Shown in pieces: positions 52,065-61,048 of a DNA stretch of 64,000 bases (positions are counted from its first letter, which is position 1; each line of letters starts with the position of its first letter). Source of the DNA: Mesonia maritima. Lineage in GTDB: Bacteria; Bacteroidota; Bacteroidia; Flavobacteriales; Flavobacteriaceae. The notes beneath the pieces are model-generated. The model saw nothing but the letters and a program-made list of their open reading frames with translations. It was not told the origin of the DNA and ran no database searches. Location: the NCBI RefSeq assembly GCF_042433895.1, contig NZ_JBHLUA010000003.1, forward strand, positions 124,001 through 188,000. Reading direction: 5' to 3'. The translations under genes were made by a program, and so were the position numbers.

Positions 52065-54214
52065 TGATTAAACGTTACTTTTTTCTAACGACACTTTTAG
52101 TTTTTATTCAGACAAAAGCGCAAGAAATAGATTCGTTACGTCAAGATTCGCTGCATTATAATTCGCTTAAAGAAGTAGTTTTAACCGGTCAATATAATCG
52201 GCAATCGGTAGATAAGTCTGTGTTTGAAGTTGAAGTTCTTTCTCAAAAAGATATTAAAATGCTGGCTGCCAATAATCTTGCTGATGTTCTTAATCAAACC
52301 TTAAATATGAATATTGTTCCGCAAGCCGGAGAAGGAAGATCGGGAATTAAGCAATTTGGTTTTAATTCAGAATATGTAAAAATTTTAGTTGATAATGTAC
52401 CGATTGTAGGCGATGAAGGTTTTGGAAACGCAATAGACATTAGCCAAATAAATCTAGATGATATCGAACAAATTGAAATTATTGAAGGTTCGATGGGCGT
52501 TCAATATGGTGCCGATGCGGTTACCGGCGTTGTGAATATTATCACTAAAAAAAGTGGAAAACACGATTGGCAAATCACACCTTTTATTCAAGAAGAAACT
52601 ATTGGAAATGAATACAGTTTTTTTGATGAAGGTCGCCATATTCAATCTATAAAAATCGGTCATAATTTTTCTGATGAACTCTACGGAAATATTCTCTACA
52701 CGCGAAATGATTTCCAAGGATTTTTAAATAATAAAAAAGGAATCAGTTATTACAATCGTGCTAGAGAAAATGATAGTTTAAGAGGTTACGAATGGTTACC
52801 AAAAGAACAAAATAATATAAAAGCGCTTTTAAATTTTACCGATAACAAAAATTTTAAAGCTTTCTATAAGTTTGAATATTTTACGGAAGAAACCAATAAA
52901 TACGCTAACAACGCTAATTCTAATTACAATCCTTCTACGGAAACCATAAACCCAACCGCAAATGATGAGATTTTTACTTCAGAACGTTTTTATCATCATT
53001 TAAATACTTCAGGTAAAATTAATGAAAAAGTTAATTTTAATATTTCTGCAGCTTATCAAGAACAAATAAAAAATTATAAGCGTTATAGTTATCGACTTAA
53101 AACCGAAGAAAAAAATACGCTTGAGCAGTATGATTATAATACAAGAAAAGGCTTTTTCTCACGTGGAACATTTAATAATTTTTTCGATTCAGACAAGGCA
53201 AATATAGAATTAGGTTATGAAACTACCATCGATGCTGGTTCTGCAAGTGGACTAGCTTCTCAAAATATAGAACAACGTACAAAAAGTAATCAACTTAATT
53301 CTTATAGTTTTTTTGCTTCTTCAGAACTCGAGCCCTTTAAAAATTTATCTATTCGCCCAGGTGCAAGAGTAATTTTTTCTTCAAAATTCAACCCAATAAT
53401 GGCACTTTCTTTAAGTGGAAAATACCGCTTTAAAAACAACTATCAACTCCGTGCAATTGTAGGAAGTGCGCCAAAAATCCCCAATTATGAACAACTATAT
53501 TTTTATTTAGTGGACTCAAATCATAATGTGCAAGGAAATGAAAACTTAAATGCTGAATATGGAAAATCAATTTTTCTTCACCTTAAAAAGAATTTCTGGA
53601 GCAAAAATTATGAACTAAAATTCACCCCAAAACTATCGCTCTGGTTTTTAGATGTAAAAGACAAAATTGATCTAATTGTTATTCAAAATGCTCCCTTGGC
53701 CTATCAATACAATAATATTGATTTATACAGAACCTGGGGTACTTCACTTCGGAATTCAATAAACTATAATCAATTTACCGCGACCTTAGGCGTAGGATTT
53801 TCGGGACAATCAAAAATTCTAAAAAGTGCTGGAGTTTATAACGATGATTACCTCTACGCATTTCAAATTAATAGCAACCTTTCATACAATATTCCTAAGT
53901 GGAACACCACATTTTCAACGTATTTTAAATACAACGGACCGCAGCAACAATTTTTTAATGAGCTTAATGACGAAAGAGAAACAGTTGTTAAACGTGGAAA
54001 AATAGAAGGTTATGGTTGGCTAAACGCCTCGGTTAGAAAAACATTTTTCGATACTAATTTTGAAGTCACTTTAGGCGCACGAAATATGCTCGATATCACA
54101 CAAGTAAATACTTCAGTTATCGGTGGCGGCACACACGAAACCTCAACAGGAAGTCAACTATTCGGCTACGGAAGATCTTATTTCATAAAACTATTATACA
54201 ACCTTAATTTCTAA
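52064..54214 (+). CDS. TonB-dependent receptor (probable haem/iron receptor)
   Basis: A 716-residue outer-membrane receptor: signal peptide (1-19, TKAQE), short spacer with TonB-box-like EVVLTG, plug domain (~40-155; VEVLSQKDIKML...DVLNQ, IEIIEGSMGVQYGADAVTGVVNIITKK) and a 22-strand barrel ending in an aromatic (LLYNLNF). There is no N-terminal carboxypeptidase-regulatory domain, so it is not a SusC type. It lies six bases before a HmuY gene, and the pair makes haem the likely ligand, although the classical FRAP/NPNL haem-receptor motifs are not obvious. Confidence 0.88.
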   Translation: MIKRYFFLTTLLVFIQTKAQEIDSLRQDSLHYNSLKEVVLTGQYNRQSVDKSVFEVEVLSQKDIKMLAANNLADVLNQTLNMNIVPQAGEGRSGIKQFGFNSEYVKILVDNVPIVGDEGFGNAIDISQINLDDIEQIEIIEGSMGVQYGADAVTGVVNIITKKSGKHDWQITPFIQEETIGNEYSFFDEGRHIQSIKIGHNFSDELYGNILYTRNDFQGFLNNKKGISYYNRARENDSLRGYEWLPKEQNNIKALLNFTDNKNFKAFYKFEYFTEETNKYANNANSNYNPSTETINPTANDEIFTSERFYHHLNTSGKINEKVNFNISAAYQEQIKNYKRYSYRLKTEEKNTLEQYDYNTRKGFFSRGTFNNFFDSDKANIELGYETTIDAGSASGLASQNIEQRTKSNQLNSYSFFASSELEPFKNLSIRPGARVIFSSKFNPIMALSLSGKYRFKNNYQLRAIVGSAPKIPNYEQLYFYLVDSNHNVQGNENLNAEYGKSIFLHLKKNFWSKNYELKFTPKLSLWFLDVKDKIDLIVIQNAPLAYQYNNIDLYRTWGTSLRNSINYNQFTATLGVGFSGQSKILKSAGVYNDDYLYAFQINSNLSYNIPKWNTTFSTYFKYNGPQQQFFNELNDERETVVKRGKIEGYGWLNASVRKTFFDTNFEVTLGARNMLDITQVNTSVIGGGTHETSTGSQLFGYGRSYFIKLLYNLNF

Positions 54215-54219
54215 ATATT

Positions 54220-55629
54220 ATGAAAAGACAACTAAAAAATTTAAGTGTTTTCATCTTTTTACTCATACTAAGTTCTTGTTCAAAAGATGACGCGACAACT
54301 CAAGAAGATTTTATTGTCGCTTTTGAAAATCCTTCAGAAAATTTTTCTGCTGAAAAAAATGAAATAGTTATTTCATTAGTATTTGCTTCACCGGCGCCAA
54401 AAAATGGCGAAATTAAGATTACGTATAATTTAAATAATGTTGAAGAAAATCAGTTTTCTACAAATCCTTCCATAAAAGAAGGAACTATTATTGTTCCCTT
54501 TTCAGAAAATGCAACAGAAACTTCATTTAACTTAACAAAAACAGATACAAATTTTTCAACTGAAAATCCATTTATTGAATTTTCAATTTCAGAAATAAAT
54601 TTGGAAAATGCTTTTACGCAAGGAAACACTTCAACCAAAATTAATTTTTCTGATGTTGCTTCACTCGGCGGAAGTATTTCTCCCGAAGTTGGCGGTCCCA
54701 ATGAAGAAAATCAAGTTTATATAGATTTAAGCGGAAAAAATACGACACAAGTATTTCGCGAAAAATGGGATTTAGCTTTTTATTCCGGAGAAGAATTTCG
54801 GGTAAAATTAAATGCTTCACTTTTTATGATGGCAGCACCTTTAGGAAATGTAAGTATTGACGAAGTTAATGAAACAAATGTTGAAAGTCTGCAAGAAGAG
54901 ATGGCATTTTTAGTACCGGGATCTAACGAATATGTAGATGCTCCCGATGGAAATATTTTAGCCACCGCTATTGATGAAATTTCAATTAATGAAAACGAAA
55001 ATAAAATTTATCTTTTAAAACTTGGCAATAAAGCAGGAACCGCAACACCTGAAATTGGAAGCGTTGCAGTAGGCGGAGAAGCACGCGGCTGGAAAAAAAT
55101 TCAAATTATTCGAGAAAATGATGAATATATTTTACGCTATGCCGATTTAAACGCTACTTCTTACCAGGAAATAAATATTCCAAAAACACCATCTACCAAC
55201 TTTACTTTTTTCAGTTTTAATACAGAAAACATAGTAGAAGTAGAACCGCAAAAACAAGATTGGGATTTAAATTTTACGGTTTTTACAGAAGTTCTAGATC
55301 TTCCTGAAGGTGGTTTAGGCGCATACGGATTTTCAGATTATGTAGTGACTAATACGCTGGCAAATGTTCAAGCATATCAACTTAAAAAACCTGAGGACGA
55401 TATTAATTTTGAAGATTTTTCTTTCTCAAACGTTCAGGAAGAAAAATTTGAATTAGATCAACGGGTAATTGGCGCAAATTGGCGCGATGTTTTTACCGGA
55501 CTTCACACTGATCGTTTTTACATCATTAAAGATACCGAAGGAAATATCTACAAATTAAAATTTACCGCTTTTGTCAATGAAAACGGCGTGCGTGGTTATC
55601 CTTCTTTTGAATATGAACTTTTAAATTAA
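54220..55629 (+). CDS. HmuY family haem-binding lipoprotein
   Basis: A 469-residue lipoprotein (signal LLILSSC, Cys20) with a ~130-residue N-terminal extension and two HmuY-like blocks (WDLAFYSGEEFRVKLN at ~183-198; WDLNFTVF further on). HmuY of Porphyromonas gingivalis binds haem through two His; this protein has a single His near its end, so His-His ligation is impossible. Met203/Met204 and Met228 fall about 25 residues apart, similar to the Met-Met ligation known for Tannerella and Bacteroides HmuY. It should hand haem to the TonB receptor in front of it. Confidence 0.82.
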   Translation: MKRQLKNLSVFIFLLILSSCSKDDATTQEDFIVAFENPSENFSAEKNEIVISLVFASPAPKNGEIKITYNLNNVEENQFSTNPSIKEGTIIVPFSENATETSFNLTKTDTNFSTENPFIEFSISEINLENAFTQGNTSTKINFSDVASLGGSISPEVGGPNEENQVYIDLSGKNTTQVFREKWDLAFYSGEEFRVKLNASLFMMAAPLGNVSIDEVNETNVESLQEEMAFLVPGSNEYVDAPDGNILATAIDEISINENENKIYLLKLGNKAGTATPEIGSVAVGGEARGWKKIQIIRENDEYILRYADLNATSYQEINIPKTPSTNFTFFSFNTENIVEVEPQKQDWDLNFTVFTEVLDLPEGGLGAYGFSDYVVTNTLANVQAYQLKKPEDDINFEDFSFSNVQEEKFELDQRVIGANWRDVFTGLHTDRFYIIKDTEGNIYKLKFTAFVNENGVRGYPSFEYELLN

Positions 55630-55656
55630 TTCTAAACAACCATAAATATTTTAATC

Positions 55657-56889
55657 ATGAAAAGAATAACAATTTTATTTATTCTCTGCGGAATTCTTAT
55701 AGCAAACGCACAAGAAACCACCGTAAATTTAAGCCTTCAAGCCAACTATTCAGATGAAGTTTATTACAAAATTTCAACCGATCATACCGAAACTTATTCG
55801 GCTGAAAACTGGGATTTGGCATTTTTAAGAATCGACAACAGTAATAAAGCAATTCGTGTAAATGAAGGCAAAGGTATTGAAGTCTATGAAGCTTCCAATA
55901 CTCCTTCAGATTGGGCAAACATAAACGTTGCCAATATTGCTAATTTTACGCAATTGCATAATAGCGATACCGATTGGGGAATCGGTGCCTTAGATAATGG
56001 TTCTGCTACGTGGGGCTGGGGAGAATACAATATGAGTGATCATACAGTTACCGGTTCTATTATTTTTGTATTGAAATATACCGACGGTTCATTTAAAAAA
56101 TTATTCATAGAAGAATATTTTGGAGCTTACACATTTAAATACGCTACTTGGAATGAAACAAATTCCACTTGGGAAAATGAAACAACTGCAACGGTAGCCA
56201 ATACTTCTAATCCAAACCGAATTTTCAATTATTACAATTTATCGACCGGTAGTGAAGTAATTGCATCTCCTACAGCGGAAGATTGGGATCTTGTGTTTAA
56301 AAAATACACCACCGATGTTGGTGGAGGAATGATGTACACCGTAACTGGAACGCTTCATAATCCAGACGTAAGCGTTGCTGAAAATATTGAAGCTAATGGA
56401 AATGGAGACACCAGTAATTTATCGTATTCAACCGATATTAATACCATCGGTTACGATTGGAAAAGTTTTAACGGAAGCGCTTATGAACTTGATCCTGAAT
56501 TATTCTACTATGTAAAATATGCCGACGGATCAATCTATCGATTGCATTTTACAGATTTTGAAGGCGGTTCTACAGGAAATTTAAGTTTTACTACGGAAGA
56601 CGTAACCGACGCATTATCAACCACTGTTTTTGATGCTGAAAATTCTTTTAGTATTTACCCAAATCCATCAACCGACAAAAGAATTACACTTTTATACGAA
56701 AATAATTCAGCTGAAAATGCAAAAGTAGCAATTTATGATATGACCGGTAAAAAAGTATTTCAGCAAAATATTGAAACCGATGGTTTTTATAATCAGTCAC
56801 TAGATTTATCAAGTTTAAGTTCTGGAGCGTATATTTTAAAATATGCAGCCGGAAATTACACAACCACCAAAAAATTAATTTTGAACTAA
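55657..56889 (+). CDS. HmuY-like protein with T9SS sorting domain
   Basis: A 410-residue secreted protein with a signal peptide (~1-18, ANAQ), two HmuY-type blocks (YKISTDHTETYSAENWDLAF at ~37-56; AEDWDLVFKKYTTD at ~207-220) and a T9SS type A sorting domain (SIYPNPSTDKRI to the end). It is a paralogue of the preceding lipoprotein, but is routed to the surface or medium by T9SS. It probably acts as a haem-capturing hemophore that passes ligand inward. Final gene of the TonB operon, followed by a terminator. Confidence 0.78.
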   Translation: MKRITILFILCGILIANAQETTVNLSLQANYSDEVYYKISTDHTETYSAENWDLAFLRIDNSNKAIRVNEGKGIEVYEASNTPSDWANINVANIANFTQLHNSDTDWGIGALDNGSATWGWGEYNMSDHTVTGSIIFVLKYTDGSFKKLFIEEYFGAYTFKYATWNETNSTWENETTATVANTSNPNRIFNYYNLSTGSEVIASPTAEDWDLVFKKYTTDVGGGMMYTVTGTLHNPDVSVAENIEANGNGDTSNLSYSTDINTIGYDWKSFNGSAYELDPELFYYVKYADGSIYRLHFTDFEGGSTGNLSFTTEDVTDALSTTVFDAENSFSIYPNPSTDKRITLLYENNSAENAKVAIYDMTGKKVFQQNIETDGFYNQSLDLSSLSSGAYILKYAAGNYTTTKKLILN

Positions 56890-56910
56890 GTTTAAGTAAG
56901 TTTTGAGGAG

Positions 56911-56946
56911 AAAACGGTTAGCGATTAATTTGCTAGCCGTTTTTTA
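56911..56946. terminator. Terminator after the HmuY-like T9SS gene
   Basis: A 12-bp stem AAAACGGTTAGC / GCTAGCCGTTTT with one G-T pair and a 9-base loop, next to the stop codon of the convergent HMG-CoA lyase-like gene. Confidence 0.82.
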
Positions 56947-57810
56947 ATGATATTGATTAAAAATCTTTGAAGCCTCATTATAAGAAGATTCAAAACTTCC
57001 CATTTTTATCGGAAGATTTGCCTTTGCTGAAGTAAAATAGGAAACCATTTTTTCGGTAGGCATATTTCCCGTTAATTCATCTTTCGCCATTGGGCAACCG
57101 CCAAAACCTTGTATTGCTCCATCATAACGTGTACAACCTGCTTTAAAAGCTGCATCAATTTTTTCATGCCAACTCGAAGGTGTGGTGTGCAAATGTGCGC
57201 CAAATTCAATTTCGGGATAAGCCGGAATTAAGTTTGAAAATAAATACGTAATTGTTTCAGGATCTGAAGTTCCTACGGTATCTGAAAGTGATAAAATTTT
57301 CACTCCCATTGCCGAAAGTTTTTCGGTCCACTCGCCTACTATTTCCACATTCCACGGATCGCCATACGGATTTCCAAAACCCATTGATAAATAAGCGACC
57401 ACCTTTTTATTATGCTTTTCAGCTAGAGCTAAAATATCATTTAAAATATCGACTGATTCCGCAATTGTTTTATGGGTGTTTCGCATCTGAAAGTTTTCAG
57501 AAATAGAAAACGGATATCCTAAATAATTAATTTCGGGATGTTGCACCGCATCTTGCGCACCCCGTAAATTCGCTACGATTGCCAATAATTTGCTAGACGT
57601 GTTGCTTAAATCTAATTGTGCTAAAACTTCTTTTGTGTCTGCCATTTGTGGAATGGCTTTGGGAGAAACAAAACTTCCGAAATCGATGGTATCGAAACCA
57701 CAACGCAGTAAAGATTGAATATATTGAACTTTTTTTTCGGTTGGAATAAAATCTTTGATTCCTTGCATCGCATCACGCGGGCATTCGATAAGTTTTATGG
57801 TTTCGCTCAT
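56944..57810 (-). CDS. Hydroxymethylglutaryl-CoA lyase-like protein
   Basis: A 288-residue HMGL-like TIM-barrel enzyme. ECPRDAMQG carries the Arg-Asp pair that binds metal and substrate; FGSFVSPKAIPQMAD is the SFVSPK motif; HLH (FGAHLHTTPSS) the metal histidines; and GFGGCPMAKDELTGN the mobile loop Cys. The known reaction splits HMG-CoA into acetyl-CoA and acetoacetate (leucine catabolism). Two signatures differ from the norm: EVGPRDG lacks its Gly, and HDTYGQA reads HTTPSSW. The substrate may therefore not be HMG-CoA. ATG 57810 is chosen over TTG 57819. Confidence 0.8.
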   Translation of the reverse strand: MSETIKLIECPRDAMQGIKDFIPTEKKVQYIQSLLRCGFDTIDFGSFVSPKAIPQMADTKEVLAQLDLSNTSSKLLAIVANLRGAQDAVQHPEINYLGYPFSISENFQMRNTHKTIAESVDILNDILALAEKHNKKVVAYLSMGFGNPYGDPWNVEIVGEWTEKLSAMGVKILSLSDTVGTSDPETITYLFSNLIPAYPEIEFGAHLHTTPSSWHEKIDAAFKAGCTRYDGAIQGFGGCPMAKDELTGNMPTEKMVSYFTSAKANLPIKMGSFESSYNEASKIFNQYH

Positions 57811-57852
57811 AGACTTCAAAGATAAAAAAGAATATGATGGTGTAAAAGCTTT

Positions 57853-58470
57853 TTAAATCAATATAAAAAGTGCAATTCCTATAAAGACGAAGATTTGCAA
57901 CCATTTTAAAAATCTTCCAGAATGTGGGTGTTTTTCGATATATTTTTTTAACGATCCTGCTAATAAAGCGATGCTTCCAAAAACAACAAACGAAGCTAAA
58001 ATAAAAATTCCGCCTAAAATGAAAAACTGAAGTGTCTCAGATAAATTTTCATTAAATAAAAATCCGGGGAAAAGTGCTAAAAAAAATAAAGATACTTTGG
58101 GGTTTAGCACATTCATAATAAAACCTTGTCGGAATAATTTTGAATGAGATTTCGCTTCTAAATTTTCATCGTTTAACTTAATAGCATCTGAAGATTTAAA
58201 AACTTTATAGGCTAAAAACAATAAGTAACACGCACCAAAAATTTTTAAAATGGTAAAAAGTGTTTCGTTTTTTACGATTAATAACGAAACTCCAAAGGCA
58301 ACTAAAGAAGTATGAATTAAACAACCTGTCATTAAACCAGCGACTACCGCTAACGCAGGTTTTTTACCGAAACGAATACTTTGCACTAATACAAAAATAT
58401 TATCGGGGCCAGGAGAAATTGCCAAAGCAAAAACCGCTAGAGTAAATGATATTAAAATTTCAACATTCAA
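57853..58470 (-). CDS. LysE family translocator (amino-acid exporter)
   Basis: A 205-residue inner-membrane protein with about six helices of the LysE/RhtB family. The conserved N-terminal block (LAISPGPDNIFVLVQS) and the central FNxxNPK-type segment (GFIMNVLNPKVSLFFLALFPGF) are present. It exports amino acids or related metabolites; the substrate cannot be told from sequence. It starts two bases after the pyrD stop and is therefore in the pyrD operon. Confidence 0.88.
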   Translation of the reverse strand: MNVEILISFTLAVFALAISPGPDNIFVLVQSIRFGKKPALAVVAGLMTGCLIHTSLVAFGVSLLIVKNETLFTILKIFGACYLLFLAYKVFKSSDAIKLNDENLEAKSHSKLFRQGFIMNVLNPKVSLFFLALFPGFLFNENLSETLQFFILGGIFILASFVVFGSIALLAGSLKKYIEKHPHSGRFLKWLQIFVFIGIALFILI

Positions 58471-58472
58471 AA

Positions 58473-59492
58473 TTATTTTTCCAGAATCGCTTGATTAATT
58501 TCTTTAATCAATTTTGGACCTTCATAAATAAATCCTGTATAAAGCTGAACTAAACTCGCACCGGCTTCTAACTTTTCTAAGGCATCTTTAGCTGAATGAA
58601 TTCCGCCAACTCCAATTATCGGGAAAGCATGATTACTTTTTTCAGCTAAAAAACGAATCACTTCTGTGGAACGTTTAGTTAAAGGTTTTCCGCTTAAACC
58701 GCCAATTTCGTTTTTATTTTCAGATTGTAAACCTTCTCGAGAAATGGTGGTATTTGTAGCAATAACGCCGGCAATTTTCGTTTGGTTTACGATTTCGATA
58801 ATATCCAATAATTGTTCATCGGTTAAATCGGGAGCTATTTTTAAGAGAATAGGTTTTACTTTTTTCTTTTTCGCGTTTAAATCTTGTAAGGTTTGTAATA
58901 ATTCGGTAAGTGGTTTTTTATCTTGTAAAGCGCGCAAATTTGGCGTGTTTGGTGAACTTACATTTACCACAAAATAATCTACATAAGGAAATAAAGCTTC
59001 AAAGCAAATTTTGTAATCTTCTACAGCTTTTTCGTTTGGCGTAACTTTATTTTTTCCAATATTTCCCCCAATTAAAACTTCTCCATTATTTTTCTTTAAG
59101 CGTTCAACTGCCGCTTCTACTCCACCATTATTAAAGCCCATTCGGTTAATAATTGCTTCATCTTCTTTTAAGCGAAATAATCTTTTTTTAGGATTCCCGG
59201 ATTGTGCTTTTGGAGTTAACGTTCCTATTTCTATAAAACCAAAACCTAATGCTGAAAGTTCTTTGTAGAGTTTTGCATCTTTATCGAAACCAGCGGCTAA
59301 ACCCACAGGATTTTTAAATTTTAATCCGAATACTTCTCGTTCTAATTTTTTATTTTCTACTTGATATTTTTTCTTTAAAACTTTTAAAACACCCGGCGTT
59401 TTAATGGCTTTTTGAAGAAATGAAAACGTAAAATAATGAACTTTTTCCGGATCGAATTTAAAAAGTACTTTCCGAATAAGAGATTTATACAT
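58473..59492 (-). CDS. pyrD: Quinone-dependent dihydroorotate dehydrogenase (class 2)
   Basis: A 339-residue membrane-associated flavoprotein that oxidises dihydroorotate to orotate with quinone. An N-terminal membrane-binding helix pair (MYKSLIRKVLFKFDPEKVHYFTF) is the class 2 mark. Active-site features are FKNPVGLAAGFDKDAKL, INRMGFNNGG, VVNVSSPNTPNLR with the catalytic Ser, LKIAPDLTD, and GVGGIHSAKDALEKLEAGASLVQLYTG for FMN phosphate. Complete. Divergent from pepT. Confidence 0.95.
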   Translation of the reverse strand: MYKSLIRKVLFKFDPEKVHYFTFSFLQKAIKTPGVLKVLKKKYQVENKKLEREVFGLKFKNPVGLAAGFDKDAKLYKELSALGFGFIEIGTLTPKAQSGNPKKRLFRLKEDEAIINRMGFNNGGVEAAVERLKKNNGEVLIGGNIGKNKVTPNEKAVEDYKICFEALFPYVDYFVVNVSSPNTPNLRALQDKKPLTELLQTLQDLNAKKKKVKPILLKIAPDLTDEQLLDIIEIVNQTKIAGVIATNTTISREGLQSENKNEIGGLSGKPLTKRSTEVIRFLAEKSNHAFPIIGVGGIHSAKDALEKLEAGASLVQLYTGFIYEGPKLIKEINQAILEK

Positions 59493-59554
59493 GGTTTTGT
59501 AGTTTCAGCAAAAGTACTTCAAAATAAAAAAACCTCCCACTTTATTAGAAAGAC

Positions 59555-59585
59555 TTTGTAACTGCTTTTGTTATGTGTATTTTTG
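59555..59585 (+). promoter_or_regulatory. Consensus TTTG-N19-TAnnTTTG promoter of pepT
   Basis: TTTG at 59555-59558, exactly 19 bases, then TATTTTTG at 59578-59585: a full match to the Bacteroidota primary-sigma consensus, and the clearest promoter in the window. It places transcription start near 59592 and rules out an upstream in-frame start at 59573. Confidence 0.8.
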
Positions 59586-59599
59586 AAAAAAATATTAAA

Positions 59600-60841
59600 A
59601 TGATCGACAAAAAACATATTATCGATAGATTTACAAGTTATGTAACTATCGATACCGAAAGTGACCCAAAAAGTGAGAGCACACCAAGTACAGAAAAACA
59701 ATGGGATTTAGCCAATAAACTCGCTGAAGAATTAAAAGAATTAGGACTGAAAGACGTTAGTATTGATAAACACGCTTATGTTATGGCGACTATCCCTTCT
59801 AACGTTCCGCATAAAGTTCCAACTATTGGTTTTGTTTCGCATTTTGATACTTCGCCAGATTATACCGGAAAAAATGTAAATCCACAAATTGTAGAAAACT
59901 ACGACGGAAAAGACATCATTTTAAACAAAGAAAAAAATATTGTACTCTCTCCAGATTATTTTGAAGATTTGCTTCAATATAAAGGGCAAACGCTAATCAC
60001 CACAGATGGAACCACGTTATTAGGAGCTGATGACAAAGCAGGAATCACCGAAATTGTTTCCGCAGCAGAATATCTTATGCAACATCCTGAAATTAAACAC
60101 GGTGATATTAGAATTTGCTTTACACCCGATGAAGAAATTGGTCGTGGCGCACATAAATTTGACGTGAAAAAATTTGGAGCAGAATGGGCTTACACGATGG
60201 ACGGAAGCCAAATCGGAGAATTGGAATATGAAAATTTTAATGCCGCGTCTGCCGATATTAAAGTACACGGAAAAATTGTTCATCCAGGTTATGCCAAAGG
60301 AAAAATGGTGAATAGTATGTATATCGCGCAAGATTTCATTAATTCCTTACCAAGATTTGAAACACCCGAACATACCGAAGATCGACAAGGTTTTTTCCAC
60401 TTAACTCAAATTGAAGGAAAAGTTGAGGAGACAAACATGCATTACATTATTCGCGACCACGATAAAGAACATTTTGAAGCCCGTAAAAAAGTAATGCTCG
60501 ATTTAGCGGCAGAAATTAACGGCCAACACGAAAAAGAAGTTATTGAAATTGAAATAAAAGATCAATACTTTAATATGCGTGAAAAAGTAGAACCGATGAT
60601 GCATATTGTAGCCATTGCCGAAGAAGCCATGAAATCAATTAACGTGAAACCAAATATTAAACCAATTCGTGGAGGCACCGACGGTTCGCAACTTTCGTAT
60701 ATGGGTTTACCTTGCCCAAATATTTTTGCTGGCGGTCATAACTTTCACGGGCGTTATGAATATGTTCCCGTAGAAAGTATGATTAAAGCTACAGAAGTAA
60801 TCGTTAAAATTGCAGAGCTCACTGCAAAAAAATATGCTTAA
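59600..60841 (+). CDS. pepT: Peptidase T (tripeptide aminopeptidase)
   Basis: A 413-residue cytosolic M20 dizinc aminopeptidase that releases the N-terminal residue from tripeptides. HFDTSPDY (HxD zinc ligand), TLLGADDKAG (bridging Asp), CFTPDEEIGRGAHKF (catalytic Glu and zinc Glu), MDGSQIGELE and the C-terminal FAGGHNFHGRYEYVPVESM are visible. The start at 59600 is fixed by the promoter at 59555-59585. It is followed by a structured hairpin. Confidence 0.95.
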   Translation: MIDKKHIIDRFTSYVTIDTESDPKSESTPSTEKQWDLANKLAEELKELGLKDVSIDKHAYVMATIPSNVPHKVPTIGFVSHFDTSPDYTGKNVNPQIVENYDGKDIILNKEKNIVLSPDYFEDLLQYKGQTLITTDGTTLLGADDKAGITEIVSAAEYLMQHPEIKHGDIRICFTPDEEIGRGAHKFDVKKFGAEWAYTMDGSQIGELEYENFNAASADIKVHGKIVHPGYAKGKMVNSMYIAQDFINSLPRFETPEHTEDRQGFFHLTQIEGKVEETNMHYIIRDHDKEHFEARKKVMLDLAAEINGQHEKEVIEIEIKDQYFNMREKVEPMMHIVAIAEEAMKSINVKPNIKPIRGGTDGSQLSYMGLPCPNIFAGGHNFHGRYEYVPVESMIKATEVIVKIAELTAKKYA

Positions 60842-60906
60842 CATGTTGTGAGCGGCTTTTCGTGCTGTTCGCTTATAGTTATATTTTTAAAAAAATAAAA
60901 AAAGTA

Positions 60907-60953
60907 AAGGTTGGCAGGAGCTTCTTTTAGTCGCTCTACCAACCTTATTTTTT
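60907..60953 (+). terminator. Imperfect long hairpin after pepT
   Basis: AAGGTTGG (60907-60914) pairs with CCAACCTT (60939-60946); above a C-A mismatch and a bulged G the arms continue as GAGC / GCTC with an 11-base loop, followed by a T run. It is longer and more structured than a plain terminator, but its position fits one for pepT. The adjacent bases (60842-60890) hold nothing I recognise. Confidence 0.6.
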
Positions 60954-61048
60954 TAGGATTTTTTCTCTATATAAGCTATCGCTACCATCACGGCCGCAAA
61001 AAATTCTATGAGAAAAAATGTATCTTTATTTAATGAAATATAAAACTG

